Shown here in pieces: positions 12,620 to 22,478 of a stretch of DNA of 64,000 bases. The notes beneath the pieces were generated by a model. It saw only the letters and a list, made by a program, of their open reading frames with translations, was not told the origin of the DNA and made no database searches. Origin of the DNA: Pseudomonas synxantha (GTDB lineage Bacteria; Pseudomonadota; Gammaproteobacteria; Pseudomonadales; Pseudomonadaceae); the NCBI RefSeq assembly GCF_900105675.1, contig NZ_LT629786.1, positions 5,394,001 to 5,458,000 of the forward strand. Reading direction: 5' to 3'. The translations under genes and the position numbers were made by a program. The stretch's first letter is position 1; every line of letters begins with the position of its first letter.

Positions 12620-13878
12620 ACGTTGCGCTAGAGCATATCGCCACCGACCAGCCGCCGGACGACAGCAAAGCTCGCGACCTGGATTACGGCTGGCAGAGCG
12701 GCAACCGTGTGGAGTTGCTGGAGAATGGCGAGGCGTACTTTCCCGCCGTGTTCGACGCCTTGCGCGGCGCCCAGCGCGAAATCCTGTTGGAGACCTTCAT
12801 CCTGTTTGAGGACAAGGTTGGCCATGAGCTGCAAGGCATCCTTATCGAAGCGGCGCAGCGCGGGGTGAAAGTAGTGGTGAGCCTCGATGGATTTGGTTGT
12901 GGCGAACTGAGCCCGGCCTTTCTTGGCGAATTGGCCGAAGCCGGGGTTGCGGTGCAGATGTTTGACCCAGCCTCCAAGACCCTGGGCATTCGCACCAACT
13001 GGTTCCGCCGCCTGCACCGCAAGATTGTGGTAGTCGACGCCAACGTGGCGTTTATCGGCGGGATCAATTTTTCCGCCGACCACTTGGCGGACTTCGGCCC
13101 CGAGGCCAAGCAGGATTACTCAGTACAGGTGATCGGCCCTGCGGTGGCTGACCTGCACCACTTTGCCCTGGCCCAAAGTGGTCGCCAGGTGCGCACCCGT
13201 CGTGGCTGGCGACGGCGTCAGCAGCGGCCTTCGCCCTGGACCAACGAGCAAGGTGACGGCTTGGTGCGCCTGATTTATCGCGACAATATCCAGCATCGCG
13301 ACGACATCGAAGAGGCGTATATCCACGCCCTGAGCCAAGCCCGCCAGCGAGTAGTGATCGCCAACGCCTACTTCTTCCCTGGTTATCGCCTGCTGCGCGA
13401 GATTCGTAACGCGGCGCGCCGTGGCGTGCATGTGCAATTGATCATGCAGGGCCAGCCCGATGTGCTGCTGGCCAAGCTGGCGGCGCGCATGCTCTACGAC
13501 TATTTGCTCAAGGATGGCGTGGTGATTCACGAGTATTGCCAACGCCCGTTGCACGGCAAGGTTGCGCTGGTGGACGACGAATGGAGCACCGTGGGCTCCA
13601 GCAACCTCGACCCACTGAGCCTCGCGCTGAACCTGGAAGCCAATGTGCTGATTCGTGACCGGGCATTCAATCAGCAGTTGTACGAACGCCTGGAGGCACT
13701 TGCCAGGAATCATTGCCAGACCATGCCTGCCAAGCGCAAGCCGCGCCTGTGGCTGTGGCGCCTGACCGTGGGCTTTTTGGTGTTCCATGTGATGCGCCAC
13801 TTCCCTGCGCTGACCGGCTGGTTACCGGCGCACAAGCCGCGCTTGAAACCTTTTGAGAGTAGGCCCCATGACGCCTGA
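12616..13878 (+). CDS. clsB: Cardiolipin synthase B, phospholipase D family
   Basis: 420 residues. Two HKD motifs are intact: LHRKIVVVDANVAFIGGINFS in the first half and LHGKVALVDDEWSTVGSSNLD in the second. ClsB-type enzymes lack the N-terminal membrane helices of ClsA, as here; a hydrophobic C-terminal segment (LWRLTVGFLVFHVMRHFPAL) may associate with membrane. The enzyme condenses phospholipids to cardiolipin by transphosphatidylation. Its start overlaps the EEP gene by 4 bases and its stop overlaps the YbhN-like gene by 11 bases, indicating translational coupling. Confidence 0.92.
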   Translation: MNVALEHIATDQPPDDSKARDLDYGWQSGNRVELLENGEAYFPAVFDALRGAQREILLETFILFEDKVGHELQGILIEAAQRGVKVVVSLDGFGCGELSPAFLGELAEAGVAVQMFDPASKTLGIRTNWFRRLHRKIVVVDANVAFIGGINFSADHLADFGPEAKQDYSVQVIGPAVADLHHFALAQSGRQVRTRRGWRRRQQRPSPWTNEQGDGLVRLIYRDNIQHRDDIEEAYIHALSQARQRVVIANAYFFPGYRLLREIRNAARRGVHVQLIMQGQPDVLLAKLAARMLYDYLLKDGVVIHEYCQRPLHGKVALVDDEWSTVGSSNLDPLSLALNLEANVLIRDRAFNQQLYERLEALARNHCQTMPAKRKPRLWLWRLTVGFLVFHVMRHFPALTGWLPAHKPRLKPFESRPHDA

Positions 13879-14824
13879 AACCAGCGGTTCGCGGTTCAAG
13901 CGCTGGAAGAAACCGCTGACGATTGCGTTCTTCCTGCTGCTGATCGTGCTGTTCACCCTGCTCGCCCGGCGTATCGACTGGAGCGAAGTGTTCCAGACCC
14001 TGGGCGACTTCAAGCTGCGCACGTTGCTAATCGCCGGCACCCTGACCTTATGCAGTTTTATCGTCTATGCCTGTTTCGATCTGATCGGCCGCACCTACAT
14101 TCGCCAGCCGTTGCGCTGGAAACAGATCCTGCCGGTGGGCATCATCAGTTACGCGTTCAACCTCAACCTCAGCGCCTGGGTAGGCGGCATCGCCATGCGC
14201 TATCGGTTGTACTCCCGACTGGGAGTGAGCACCAGCAATATCGCCAAGATCCTCGGCCTGAGCCTGGCCACCAATTGGTTTGGCTATATGGCACTGGCCG
14301 GGGTGGTGTTCAGCAGCGGACTGGTCACCATGCCGCCCGGCTGGAAGCTCAGCACTGGCGCTTTGCAAGGTGTCGGCGTGCTGTTGGTAATCGCAAGCCT
14401 TGGGTATCTGGCGGCGTGCCGGTTTTCAAAAAAACGCGCATGGTCGATCCGTGGCATCGAGATCAACCTGCCGTCGCTGCGCATGGCCTGCCTGCAACTG
14501 GCCCTGGGCGCCTTGAACTGGTCGCTGATGGCAGCGGTGATCTTTACCTTGCTGCCGGCCAAGCTGGATTACCCGCTGGTGTTGGGGGTGCTGCTGATCA
14601 GCGCAATTGCTGGAGTGGTCACCCATATACCTGCCGGGCTTGGGGTGTTGGAGGCCGTGTTCATTGGCCTGCTGCAACATGAAGCGTCACGAGGGAGTTT
14701 GTTGGCAGGGCTGATCGCATATCGGGCGATTTATTTCATCTGCCCGCTGTTGATTGCGTTGGTGATGTACCTGGGCGTGGAAGCCAAGGCCAAGGCCCTG
14801 CGAGTGAAGAAAACACCCGCTTAG
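13868..14824 (+). CDS. YbhN/UPF0104 family membrane protein (lysylphosphatidylglycerol synthase TM-region fold)
   Basis: 318 residues, very hydrophobic, with about 7-8 predicted membrane helices starting at ITIAFFLLLIVLFTLLA-like residues 24-40. Family motifs include GIISYAFNLNLSAWVGGIAMRYRLYSRLGVS, LATNWFGYMALAGVVFSSG and THIPAGLGVLEAVF. This is the membrane part of MprF without the synthetase domain. The E. coli homologue YbhN lies beside clsB. A role in phospholipid handling is inferred. The start at 13868 overlaps the clsB stop. Confidence 0.88.
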   Translation: MTPETSGSRFKRWKKPLTIAFFLLLIVLFTLLARRIDWSEVFQTLGDFKLRTLLIAGTLTLCSFIVYACFDLIGRTYIRQPLRWKQILPVGIISYAFNLNLSAWVGGIAMRYRLYSRLGVSTSNIAKILGLSLATNWFGYMALAGVVFSSGLVTMPPGWKLSTGALQGVGVLLVIASLGYLAACRFSKKRAWSIRGIEINLPSLRMACLQLALGALNWSLMAAVIFTLLPAKLDYPLVLGVLLISAIAGVVTHIPAGLGVLEAVFIGLLQHEASRGSLLAGLIAYRAIYFICPLLIALVMYLGVEAKAKALRVKKTPA

Positions 14825-14828
14825 CGCG

Positions 14829-15584
14829 TCAGCGGGATTGAATGATGCTTAACCGCTCGCCCACCACCATCTCGGTAATCCAGTCCACCAGGATCGAGGT
14901 GTAGGCCTGTTGCGACACCGGGTCACTCAGGGAATGGTCGGCACCATCGATGATGCGGTGGGTCAGGGAGTGAGTCTGCTGGCAGGCCGCACGATAGCTC
15001 ATGATGGTGGCGTGGGGCACATGATCGTCGGTTTCCGATTCGACGATCAGCACATCGCCAGTAAATTGTGCGCAGGCATGCAGGGCACGGTTGGTCTCGG
15101 CATGCACGAGGGTGCCGCGGTAATCCATCAAGTCGGCTTTATCCAGGTCGCGCTTGGGCTTGAGCCATTCCTGGTCGCGGTACAGTGCGGGCACCCGCAG
15201 CGCCAGCCAACGCACTGGGCGTAACGAGGTGAGGATGGCCGCCAGGTAGCCGCCATAGCTGGTGCCAACCACCGCCACCGCCGAGGTGTCGATAGCCGGG
15301 TGAGACAGCAGGCGGTCGTAGGCCGCTATCAGGTCGCGCAGGTTGTCTTCACGGGTAACGCGGGATAACGGAATGCCGGTGCCGGCGTGGCCGCGCAAGT
15401 CGAAGGTCAGGCATACGCAGCCCAGCCCGGCAATGCCTTTGGCTCGCTCCAGGTCGCGCTCCTGGCTGCCGCCCCAACCGTGCACGAACAACACGCCGGG
15501 CACTTTGGATTTTGGACTGAGGAATGTTCCGCTCATCTGTTCGTCGTCTATATCGATGGTGATGCTCTCGCTTTTAGCCGTCAT
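14829..15584 (-). CDS. Alpha/beta hydrolase (S9-like esterase/dienelactone hydrolase type)
   Basis: 251 residues. The oxyanion motif is VLFVHGWGGSQERDLERA; the nucleophile elbow is VVGTSYGGYLAAI (Ser). An Asp in VESETDDHVPH and a His in IIDGADHSLSD complete the triad. No signal peptide. Its ATG lies inside the end of the DUF3182 gene (11-base overlap), so the two form an operon. The substrate cannot be read from the sequence. Confidence 0.88.
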   Translation of the reverse strand: MTAKSESITIDIDDEQMSGTFLSPKSKVPGVLFVHGWGGSQERDLERAKGIAGLGCVCLTFDLRGHAGTGIPLSRVTREDNLRDLIAAYDRLLSHPAIDTSAVAVVGTSYGGYLAAILTSLRPVRWLALRVPALYRDQEWLKPKRDLDKADLMDYRGTLVHAETNRALHACAQFTGDVLIVESETDDHVPHATIMSYRAACQQTHSLTHRIIDGADHSLSDPVSQQAYTSILVDWITEMVVGERLSIIQSR

Positions 15585-16683
15585 AAGGTTTGACCGTCAC
15601 GTATTTGAGAAGAAATTCGCTGTTTTCGGCCGGGCCTCGGTATACCTCGATGGCATCCGCCGGCAGCGCTTGATCCACGTAGGTTTCCACCGAGGACACA
15701 CGAATGGCCTTGAGGCCTGGGTTGTTGATAAAGCTCTGCAGCGCCGCGACCTCCGCGCTGCTTGCCCCACCCATGCGCCAGGATTGTTCGAGTACACCAC
15801 TGCGGCGCTGCCCATCGCTGTCCAGGCCTTGGGCAATGTCGTAGTTGCGCCGCGAGGCGTAGAAGCCTGGGTAGGCTTCGTCGGCAGCGTTGTCGAACAC
15901 CCGAGCCTGCTCGATGGCTTCACGCACATCCTCTGGCAAGTCCAGGTTGAGCAGGTCTTCGTAGTAACCGCGCACGACCAAGAGGTTGGAGCCGCCGTAA
16001 ACCTCTTCGCCCTGCCCGTCCTGGGTCAGGTACTGCTCGCCGCAGTAGCTGAATACGTGAGCGCCGATAAAGCTCTGGCCCACACTGTGGGTGACTACGT
16101 CGTGCAGGTCCTGTTCCAGCACCACGCCCTCGCTGAACATCTTGCTCGCTTCTGGACGTGCCAAGACCGCGTCGAATTCATCGAGGCTGTGGATAACTTC
16201 CTGGCCACGTCCTGCGCAGGCATGCACGGGCTTGAGGCGAATAGGTCCGCTGTAGAGCAGACGAGTAGCGGCGGGCCTGGCGTTCTCGAGGCTGAACACA
16301 GTCAAGCCATCCAACACGACGTCGCGCACTCGCTCGCAGAACAGCGGCGACCAACCTTCAGGCGCTTTTGCCTCAGGGCCCAGCAGGCCATGGCTGATGG
16401 CTTTGGTGCAGATAAAATCGTGGTCGACATAACCGCCCCACAAGTCTTCGGGCCCTTTGATATTAAGCTGATGCGCTTGAGCGGGCCCAACCAGCGTTTG
16501 CGTGGGCAAAAGATACAGTTCACGCCCGGCGTGCAAATCGGGATCGTAACTGCCACCGAATTTGAGTCCGAGTATCTGCGCCAGCCAGCGGGCCAAGGCG
16601 CGGTTGGTTTCAACTTCATGCTGCGGCGCGCCCTCTCGCGTGGAGTGTGCGACCACCAGTTTCTTGCGATTCGTTGGGGTCAT
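15574..16683 (-). CDS. DUF3182 family protein, ATP-grasp-like
   Basis: 369 residues, matching the DUF3182 family. Family stretches include LVVAHSTREGAPQHEVETNRALARWLA, GGYVDHDFICTKAISH, IRLKPVHACAGRGQEVI, VVLEQDLHDVVTHSVGQ and EVYGGSNLLVVRGYYEDLL. The RLKPVHACAGRGQ segment resembles a phosphate-binding loop of ATP-grasp folds, which is an inference by eye. No function is known for the family. It is translationally coupled to the downstream hydrolase and precedes it in a two-gene leftward operon. Confidence 0.85.
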   Translation of the reverse strand: MTPTNRKKLVVAHSTREGAPQHEVETNRALARWLAQILGLKFGGSYDPDLHAGRELYLLPTQTLVGPAQAHQLNIKGPEDLWGGYVDHDFICTKAISHGLLGPEAKAPEGWSPLFCERVRDVVLDGLTVFSLENARPAATRLLYSGPIRLKPVHACAGRGQEVIHSLDEFDAVLARPEASKMFSEGVVLEQDLHDVVTHSVGQSFIGAHVFSYCGEQYLTQDGQGEEVYGGSNLLVVRGYYEDLLNLDLPEDVREAIEQARVFDNAADEAYPGFYASRRNYDIAQGLDSDGQRRSGVLEQSWRMGGASSAEVAALQSFINNPGLKAIRVSSVETYVDQALPADAIEVYRGPAENSEFLLKYVTVKPYDG

Positions 16684-16855
16684 GCGTTCCCCTTGGTTAT
16701 CCCGCCCTTATGTGTAGCACAAAGGCTGCATGGATCAGGCCAACGCGCGGCTGGCAGGGATAGTCTTTAAATCAATCAGTTGCGCCGAAAGTGATGGCCG
16801 TTAGCCTGTCTTATTCTGCACGACCTGCGTTACACCACACGGCGTTCTGCACGAT

Positions 16856-17827
16856 TCAAACACCAAACCGGTTGCGGTAATCGCTGGGGGCCAGGCCGGT
16901 AATCTTCTTGAAGATCGCACGAAAGGCGCTGGGATCCTGATAGCCCACGGTCCAGGCGATGTGGTCGATCGTGCCGTTGGTGAACTCCAGCATCTGTCGC
17001 GCCTTGCCTACCCGCAGATGCTGGCAGTATTCGGTGGGTTTCAACCCGGTCGCAGTGCGAAACCGTCGCAGGAACGTGCGCTCCTCAAGGTTCGCCTCCC
17101 GTGCCATTGCCGCCACGCCGACATCCACCGCGCCACTGGCTTGCAACCAATGCTGGACTTTGAGGATTGCGCTGTCGCCATGCCTGAGAATCGGCGCAAA
17201 GTTACTGCCGCACTGGCTGGCGCTGTCGCGGTGTTCGATCACCAGAAACCGCGCCGTGTCGGCCGCGATGCTGGGGCCCATCAGCCGGTCGACCAGGCGC
17301 AGGCCCAGCTCGGACCAGGCCATCAGCCCAGCGGTGGTGATCAGGTCGCCGTCATCGACAATGGGTTTATCCGCTTCCAGGCGCACCGCCGGGTAACGGG
17401 CCGCGAAGGTTTTCGCGGATGACCAGTGGGTGGTGGCGCTGCGCCCGTCCAAAAGCCCGCTGCGCGCCAGCATGATCGAGCCGATGCACACGCCGCCAAG
17501 CACCGTACCGGCGGCATGCTGCTGGCGGATCCACTCCAGCAGCGCGGGCGGCGCCTGATCTTCGGTGAATTCACCAATCGACGGGGGCACCAGCACGGCC
17601 ATCATCGATTGGTCCGGACCTGGGTGGCTGTCAAACCCGCGCGCAGGCGTACCGTGGGCATCCACCTGCCAGTGGCTGACCCGCAACAGCGGAAGTTGCC
17701 CGGTTCGATGCTCGGCGGCGATGCGATTAGCCACCCCGAACAGGTCCGTCAGGCCATGCACCGCCGCCAGTTGCGCGCCCTGGTAGATCAACACCCCCAG
17801 CTCGACGGTCCCGCGTTCCACGGTCAT
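16856..17827 (-). CDS. GlxA family AraC-type transcriptional regulator
   Basis: 323 residues. The N-terminal DJ-1/PfpI (class I amidotransferase-like) domain includes LGVLIYQGAQLAAVHGLTDLF and VLGGVCIGSIMLARSGLLDG, retaining the Cys in GVCIGS. The C-terminal AraC HTH pair runs over about the last 100 residues: VGVAAMAREANLEERTFLRRF and DHIAWTVGYQDPSAFRAIFK. The start at 17827 (MTVERG) is chosen because AGGGGGAA lies about 8 bases upstream; 17863 is an alternative. It is divergent from the isochorismatase-like gene, probably its regulatory target. This arrangement is common in Pseudomonas, but the effector is unknown. Confidence 0.88.
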   Translation of the reverse strand: MTVERGTVELGVLIYQGAQLAAVHGLTDLFGVANRIAAEHRTGQLPLLRVSHWQVDAHGTPARGFDSHPGPDQSMMAVLVPPSIGEFTEDQAPPALLEWIRQQHAAGTVLGGVCIGSIMLARSGLLDGRSATTHWSSAKTFAARYPAVRLEADKPIVDDGDLITTAGLMAWSELGLRLVDRLMGPSIAADTARFLVIEHRDSASQCGSNFAPILRHGDSAILKVQHWLQASGAVDVGVAAMAREANLEERTFLRRFRTATGLKPTEYCQHLRVGKARQMLEFTNGTIDHIAWTVGYQDPSAFRAIFKKITGLAPSDYRNRFGV

Positions 17828-17923
17828 TGTCAGTTTTCCCCCTGTTATTGTCGGTGCAGCCAATCCTCGGCCTGATCGCCAGCTAAGATACTAGGCCCAT
17901 CAACCCATCACGAGGCGATACAC

Positions 17924-18487
17924 ATGGCCAAGCAGGCGCTCATCCTAATCGATATCCAGAACGACTACTTCCCACAAGGCAAGTGGCCCCTCGACGGCGT
18001 GGAAGCCGCGGCGGACAAGGCGGCGCAAGTGCTACAGGCGTTTCGCCAGGCCGGCGATGCAGTGATTCATGTGCGGCATGAATTCGAAGGCGACGACGCA
18101 CCGTTCTTTACACCGGGCTCCGAAGGCGCGCATTTGCATGCCAAGGTGTTGAACGAGGGCGATGAACCGGTCGTGCTCAAGCACTTTGTGAATGCGTTTC
18201 GCCAAACCAACCTACGCACCTTGTTGGAACAGCGCAGCATCACCGATGTGGTGGTAGTCGGCAGCATGAGCCATATGTGCGTGGATGCCGTGGTGCGGGC
18301 GGCGGCGGACCTGGGCTACAAAGTCACGGTGATCCATGACGCGTGTGCCACTCGCGATCAGGAGTTCAACGGGCAGGTCATCCCAGCGGCTCAAGTACAA
18401 GGCGCATACATGGCAGCCCTGGCCTTCGGCTATGCGGGCGTGGTGTCAACGGATGAATTCTTGAAGGCGCAAGCGGCGGCCGCGTGA
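17924..18487 (+). CDS. Cysteine hydrolase, isochorismatase family
   Basis: 187 residues. Family motifs are ALILIDIQNDYFPQGKWPLDG (catalytic Asp), VLKHFVNAFRQTNL (catalytic Lys), and VVVGSMSHMCVDAVVRAAADLGY (nucleophile Cys), followed by ATRDQEF. Members hydrolyse amides or isochorismate-like ethers; the substrate here is not predictable. GAGG precedes the ATG. It is divergently arranged with a GlxA-type regulator across 96 bases. Confidence 0.9.
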   Translation: MAKQALILIDIQNDYFPQGKWPLDGVEAAADKAAQVLQAFRQAGDAVIHVRHEFEGDDAPFFTPGSEGAHLHAKVLNEGDEPVVLKHFVNAFRQTNLRTLLEQRSITDVVVVGSMSHMCVDAVVRAAADLGYKVTVIHDACATRDQEFNGQVIPAAQVQGAYMAALAFGYAGVVSTDEFLKAQAAAA

Positions 18488-18508
18488 CCGCCACCCGGAT
18501 CGATGGCT

Positions 18509-19270
18509 CTAGCGTGTAGCAATGATGAACAGCCGCGGGAACGGCAGCAATACAGTGCCATCGGCCAGGGCCGGATAGGCCTGGGTGATTCGCGCCTTGT
18601 ACGCCTGCAGGAAAGCGGTTTTTTCTTCACTGCTCAACGGCGCGAGAAAGGGCCGCAATGCCGATGCCTTGAACCACTCCACTACCGCCGCGTGATCCGC
18701 CAGCGGGTGCTGATAAGTGGTGCGCCACACATCTACGGCACTGCAATGCTTACTCAGCAGTTCGTAGTAGTAGCTGGCGGTGTGCCGCTCATTGTGTTTG
18801 ACCGCGCCGATCTTCGCGGACCATGGGCCGTCGGCCGCGACTTCGCGGGCCAGCCGGTGAGCAGGCTCGTCAAGGTTATCCGGTGTTTGCACCGCCAGCG
18901 TACCGCCTGGGTTCAGTTGGTTGATCAAGTGCGGGTAGAGCGTGGCGTGGTCGGGCAGCCATTGCAGCGAGGCATTGGCCAGGATCACATCGAAACTCTG
19001 TGCCGGACTCCAGGCACCGATATCTGCCAGCTCGAAGTTCAGCGCCGGCAGGCGCTTGCGGGCGTCAGCCAACATGTCATCGGAGCTGTCCATGCCGATC
19101 ACCTGCGCCTCCGGGAAGCGTTTGGCCAGCACTTCAGTGGAGTTGCCCGGGCCGCACCCCAAGTCAACGGCTGTGCGCACGTCAGCAGTGGGAATGGCCG
19201 CGACCAGATCACGGACGGGGCGAGTGCGTTGCTGTTCGAACAGCGTGTATTGCTTGGCAGACCAAGTCAT
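18509..19270 (-). CDS. tam: Trans-aconitate 2-methyltransferase
   Basis: 253 residues, as in E. coli Tam (252). The SAM-binding motif I is AVDLGCGPGNSTEVLAKRFPEAQVIGMDSSDDML; the post-motif FDVILANASLQWLPDH and the Tam-specific C-terminal GTVLLPFPRLFIIA are present. It methylates trans-aconitate, which inhibits aconitase, detoxifying it. The start is taken at MTWSAKQYTLFEQQRTRP, where the family begins; the open frame continues upstream without family similarity. It is convergent with the isochorismatase-like gene. Confidence 0.9.
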   Translation of the reverse strand: MTWSAKQYTLFEQQRTRPVRDLVAAIPTADVRTAVDLGCGPGNSTEVLAKRFPEAQVIGMDSSDDMLADARKRLPALNFELADIGAWSPAQSFDVILANASLQWLPDHATLYPHLINQLNPGGTLAVQTPDNLDEPAHRLAREVAADGPWSAKIGAVKHNERHTASYYYELLSKHCSAVDVWRTTYQHPLADHAAVVEWFKASALRPFLAPLSSEEKTAFLQAYKARITQAYPALADGTVLLPFPRLFIIATR

Positions 19271-19547
19271 CGCAATTTTCCTTGTTCTAGAGATGAACGA
19301 CAGCCTAAAACTTGAGAGCCATGAGAACAAATAGCCGAATTGATCGCCACCCCTGTTAAAAGCCTGTCCGTGAGCGGAAAACTCGGCGCTGTCGCCACAC
19401 GCCTCGCCTGTACAGACTAGAATTATTATCGACCCAAACAGGTTGAGTCTTCTTAGGGTCATCAACTTAACGCCAGCGTAGTGTCCACGGACGATTTTTC
19501 TGGCCTCCATCAGCCAAAAATTATCCACACGTCAATGGAGCTGAGCC
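19271..19547. other. Intergenic region between tam and the divergent hydrolase
   Basis: A 277-base divergent gap. It is A/T-richer than its neighbours and must hold promoters for tam (leftward) and the hydrolase (rightward). I see no convincing palindrome, small ORF with a good ribosome site, or RNA gene in it. Confidence 0.5.
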
Positions 19548-20372
19548 ATGGCCTATTTGAAAACCCGCGAAGGTAACGACCTTTACTACAAGGACTGGGG
19601 CAGTGGTCAGCCCGTTGTGTTTTGCCACGGCTGGCCGCTGAACAGCGACAGTTGGGAGTCTCAAATGCTGCACTTCGCCAACCATGGTTTTCGTGCCATT
19701 GCGCATGACCGCCGCGGGCATGGCCGATCAAGCCAACCGTGGGCCGGCAATGACATGGATCACTACGCAGATGACTTGGCGCAACTGATCGAGCACTTGG
19801 ATCTGACCGCCGTGATTCTCTTCGGCTTCTCCACCGGGGGCGGGGAAGTGGCACGCTATATCGCACGGCACGGCACTGCACGCGTGGCCAAGGCAGGGTT
19901 GATCTGCGCCGTGACGCCCCTGATGTTAAAAACCCCCAGTAATCCGCAGGGGACGCCGATAGATGTTTTCGACGGCCTGCGCGCCGACTCCATTGCCAAC
20001 CGTTCGCAGCTCTATCTTGACCTCGCAAGCGGACCATTCTTCGGATTCAACCGAACAGGGGTCGAGCCGTCGCCAGGCTTGATCAATTCGTTCTGGATGC
20101 AAGGCGTAATGGGAGGGCACAAAAATACGTTTGACAGTATCGAGGCTTTTTCGGAAACCGACTTCAGGGATGATCTGAAGTACTTCAACATCCCCACGCT
20201 GATCATCCATGGAGGCGACGATCAAATTGTACCGATCCAAGCTTCGGCCCTGGAGAGCAAGCGCTTGATCCCACACGCCCAACTGCTGGTATACACAGGC
20301 GCCCCTCATGGGTTGACCGACACGCACAAGGAGCGAGCCAATCAAGATATGTTGCGCTTTGCGCAATTGTAG
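19548..20372 (+). CDS. Alpha/beta hydrolase, haloperoxidase/perhydrolase-like
   Basis: 274 residues. The cofactor-free haloperoxidase/aryl esterase pattern is clear: [33 protein letters not shown], nucleophile elbow [19 protein letters not shown], then Asp in [12 protein letters not shown] and His in [12 protein letters not shown]. The family is close to the P. fluorescens aryl esterase/perhydrolase. GGAGCTGAGCC precedes the ATG. It stands alone, convergent with ssb across a shared hairpin. Confidence 0.9.
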   Translation: MAYLKTREGNDLYYKDWGSGQPVVFCHGWPLNSDSWESQMLHFANHGFRAIAHDRRGHGRSSQPWAGNDMDHYADDLAQLIEHLDLTAVILFGFSTGGGEVARYIARHGTARVAKAGLICAVTPLMLKTPSNPQGTPIDVFDGLRADSIANRSQLYLDLASGPFFGFNRTGVEPSPGLINSFWMQGVMGGHKNTFDSIEAFSETDFRDDLKYFNIPTLIIHGGDDQIVPIQASALESKRLIPHAQLLVYTGAPHGLTDTHKERANQDMLRFAQL

Positions 20373-20386
20373 TCGGCAGCAGTACA

Positions 20387-20418
20387 CAAAAAAAACGCGC
20401 GGCCTTAGGCAGCGCGTT
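20387..20418 (-). terminator. Rho-independent terminator of ssb
   Basis: On the minus strand AACGCGC pairs with GCGCGTT and is followed by a run of T (minus-strand copy of the A-run at 20387-20395). It lies 29 bases past the ssb stop, just after the convergent hydrolase gene. Confidence 0.85.
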
Positions 20419-20446
20419 CTTTTGCAGCGAGTCGCTTTTATGTAGG

Positions 20447-20962
20447 TTAGAACGGAATATCGTCATCAAAACTGTCGAAATCCTGGGCCGGTTGCGGCGC
20501 AGCCTGTTGTGGCGCTGGGCGCGATTCACGCTGTGGCTGCTGGGCTGGCTGCGGACGCGACTGCTGTGGACGCGGTGCCGAGTTGGACATGCCGCCCTGG
20601 CCCTGTTGGTCGCCCTGTGGACGGCCGCCCAGCAGTTGCATGGTGCCTTGCATGTCGACCACGATTTCGGTGGTGTAGCGCTTGATACCGTCTTTTTCCC
20701 ACTCGCGGGTTTGCAGCTTGCCTTCGATGTATACCTGCGAACCTTTGCGCAGGTACTCACCGGCGATCTCCGCAACCTTGCCGAACATCGACACGCGGTG
20801 CCATTCGGTCTTCTCGACTTTCTGGCCGGTCTGCTTGTCGGTCCACTGCTCGCTGGTCGCCAGACTCAGGTTGGTCACGGCGTTACCGTTAGGCAAGTAG
20901 CGAACTTCGGGATCCTGGCCGCACGTACCGACCAATATGACTTTGTTAACCCCACGGGCCAT
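20447..20962 (-). CDS. ssb: Single-stranded DNA-binding protein
   Basis: 171 residues. The N-terminal OB fold (about 1-110) opens [26 protein letters not shown] and contains [31 protein letters not shown] Gln/Pro/Arg-rich linker and the acidic tip DDDIPF, the docking site for repair and replication partners, follow. A TAGGAGAACGTT stretch joins the MFS stop to the ssb Shine-Dalgarno, so ssb is co-transcribed with the upstream MFS gene. Confidence 0.97.
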   Translation of the reverse strand: MARGVNKVILVGTCGQDPEVRYLPNGNAVTNLSLATSEQWTDKQTGQKVEKTEWHRVSMFGKVAEIAGEYLRKGSQVYIEGKLQTREWEKDGIKRYTTEIVVDMQGTMQLLGGRPQGDQQGQGGMSNSAPRPQQSRPQPAQQPQRESRPAPQQAAPQPAQDFDSFDDDIPF

Positions 20963-20971
20963 AACGTTCTC

Positions 20972-22366
20972 CTAAGCTGGGCGCGCTGTCGGCACTGGGT
21001 TGACCAGTTGCTCGAGCGTCGCGCGATCCAATAATTCGGTATCTAGTTTGATGTAGATGGCGGCTTCTTCAGCGACAACCACGGCATCGGTAACCCCGGT
21101 GACGGTCTTCAGGCGCTCGGCCAGGCCTGCTTCGCGCATCGCGTCGGGCGATAACGGCAAGCGCAGACTCGTCACATAGGGAGGTTCGCGCATGGTAACA
21201 GCAAAGGCCAGCCAAAGTGCAGCCAGCCCGGCGCATCCCAGGAAAACAACCGACAAACCGCCATGCTGGAACATCCAGCCACCCATGATGCCGCCCAGTG
21301 CGGAACCCAGGAACTGGCTGGTGGAATACACCCCCATCGCCGTGCCCTTGCCGCCGGCCGGTGAAACTTTACTGATCAGCGAAGGCAATGAAGCCTCCAG
21401 CAGGTTGAACGCGGTGAAAAATACCACCGTGCCGGTGACCAGCGCCCGCAGGCTGTCGCCGAACTGCCAGAAGAATAGCTCAGTGAGCATCAGCGTCGCG
21501 ACGGCGCCGAGCAGAACTCGTTTCATTTTGCGTTTTTTCTCGCCATAGATGATGAACGGGATCATGGCGAAGAACGAAATCAGCAGCGCGGTAAGGTACA
21601 CCCACCAATGCTGTTCTTTGGGCAGGCCGGCTTTTTGCACCAGGGCCAGGGGCAAGGCGACGAAGCTGCACATCAACATGGCGTGCAACACAAAGATACC
21701 CAAATCCAGGCGCAGCAGGTCTGGGTGTTTGAGCGTGGGCAGCAACGCCTGGCGGGCGACACCGGATTCACGATGGGCCAGCGTGCCAGTAGAGCGCGGC
21801 ACCATAAAGGCCACTATCACGATACCGAACAATGCCATGCCACCGGTGGCCAGGAACAACCCGTGCAAGCCAAACGCACGGGTCAGCAAAGGGCCGACCA
21901 CCATGGCCACGGCAAACGACAGGCCGATGGTCATGCCGATCATGGCCATGGCCTTGGTGCGGTGCTGTTCACGGGTCAGGTCCGACAGCAAGGCCATGAC
22001 CGCAGCGGAAATCGCGCCCGCACCCTGCAGGATGCGCCCGGCGATCACGCCCCAGATCGAATCGGACTGGGCCGCGAGCACGCTGCCCAAGGCGAACACG
22101 ATCAACCCGAGATAAATCACCGGGCGACGGCCAATGCGGTCGGAAATGATCCCGAACGGAATCTGGAAAATCGCCTGGGTCAGGCCATAGGCGCCAATCG
22201 CCAGGCCGATCAAAGCGGGGGTCGCGCCTGCGAGATCCATTCCATAGGTCGCCAGTACCGGCAACACCATAAACATGCCCAGCATACGGAAGGCGAACAC
22301 CAGGGCCAGACCGCTTGCCGCTCGGGTCTCGCCGCTACTCATGCGTTCGCTGTGGGGATCGTGCAT
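20972..22366 (-). CDS. MFS transporter, YajR-like with C-terminal ferredoxin-like domain
   Basis: 464 residues with 12 predicted membrane helices. The MFS signature [17 protein letters not shown] is in the loop after helix 2. The last about 70 residues ([53 protein letters not shown]) form a soluble domain like the YAM domain of E. coli YajR. The substrate is unknown. It precedes ssb in one operon and is divergent from uvrA, an order I recall from other Pseudomonas. Confidence 0.9.
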   Translation of the reverse strand: MHDPHSERMSSGETRAASGLALVFAFRMLGMFMVLPVLATYGMDLAGATPALIGLAIGAYGLTQAIFQIPFGIISDRIGRRPVIYLGLIVFALGSVLAAQSDSIWGVIAGRILQGAGAISAAVMALLSDLTREQHRTKAMAMIGMTIGLSFAVAMVVGPLLTRAFGLHGLFLATGGMALFGIVIVAFMVPRSTGTLAHRESGVARQALLPTLKHPDLLRLDLGIFVLHAMLMCSFVALPLALVQKAGLPKEQHWWVYLTALLISFFAMIPFIIYGEKKRKMKRVLLGAVATLMLTELFFWQFGDSLRALVTGTVVFFTAFNLLEASLPSLISKVSPAGGKGTAMGVYSTSQFLGSALGGIMGGWMFQHGGLSVVFLGCAGLAALWLAFAVTMREPPYVTSLRLPLSPDAMREAGLAERLKTVTGVTDAVVVAEEAAIYIKLDTELLDRATLEQLVNPVPTARPA

Positions 22367-22478
22367 GGAAAAACCTCGTGTGAACCGGCGGCGATTCTAC
22401 CAGTCCCATCGATTGAGAGGGTATATGCGGCGCTTTGCCGCGCAGCTTTCATGTAAGGCTGCAAGCGGCCTTTTGACA

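Noticed and set aside
19271..19528. Upstream in-frame extension of tam
   Set aside because: The extra 86 residues have no relation to the methyltransferase family and lie in A/T-richer intergenic sequence.
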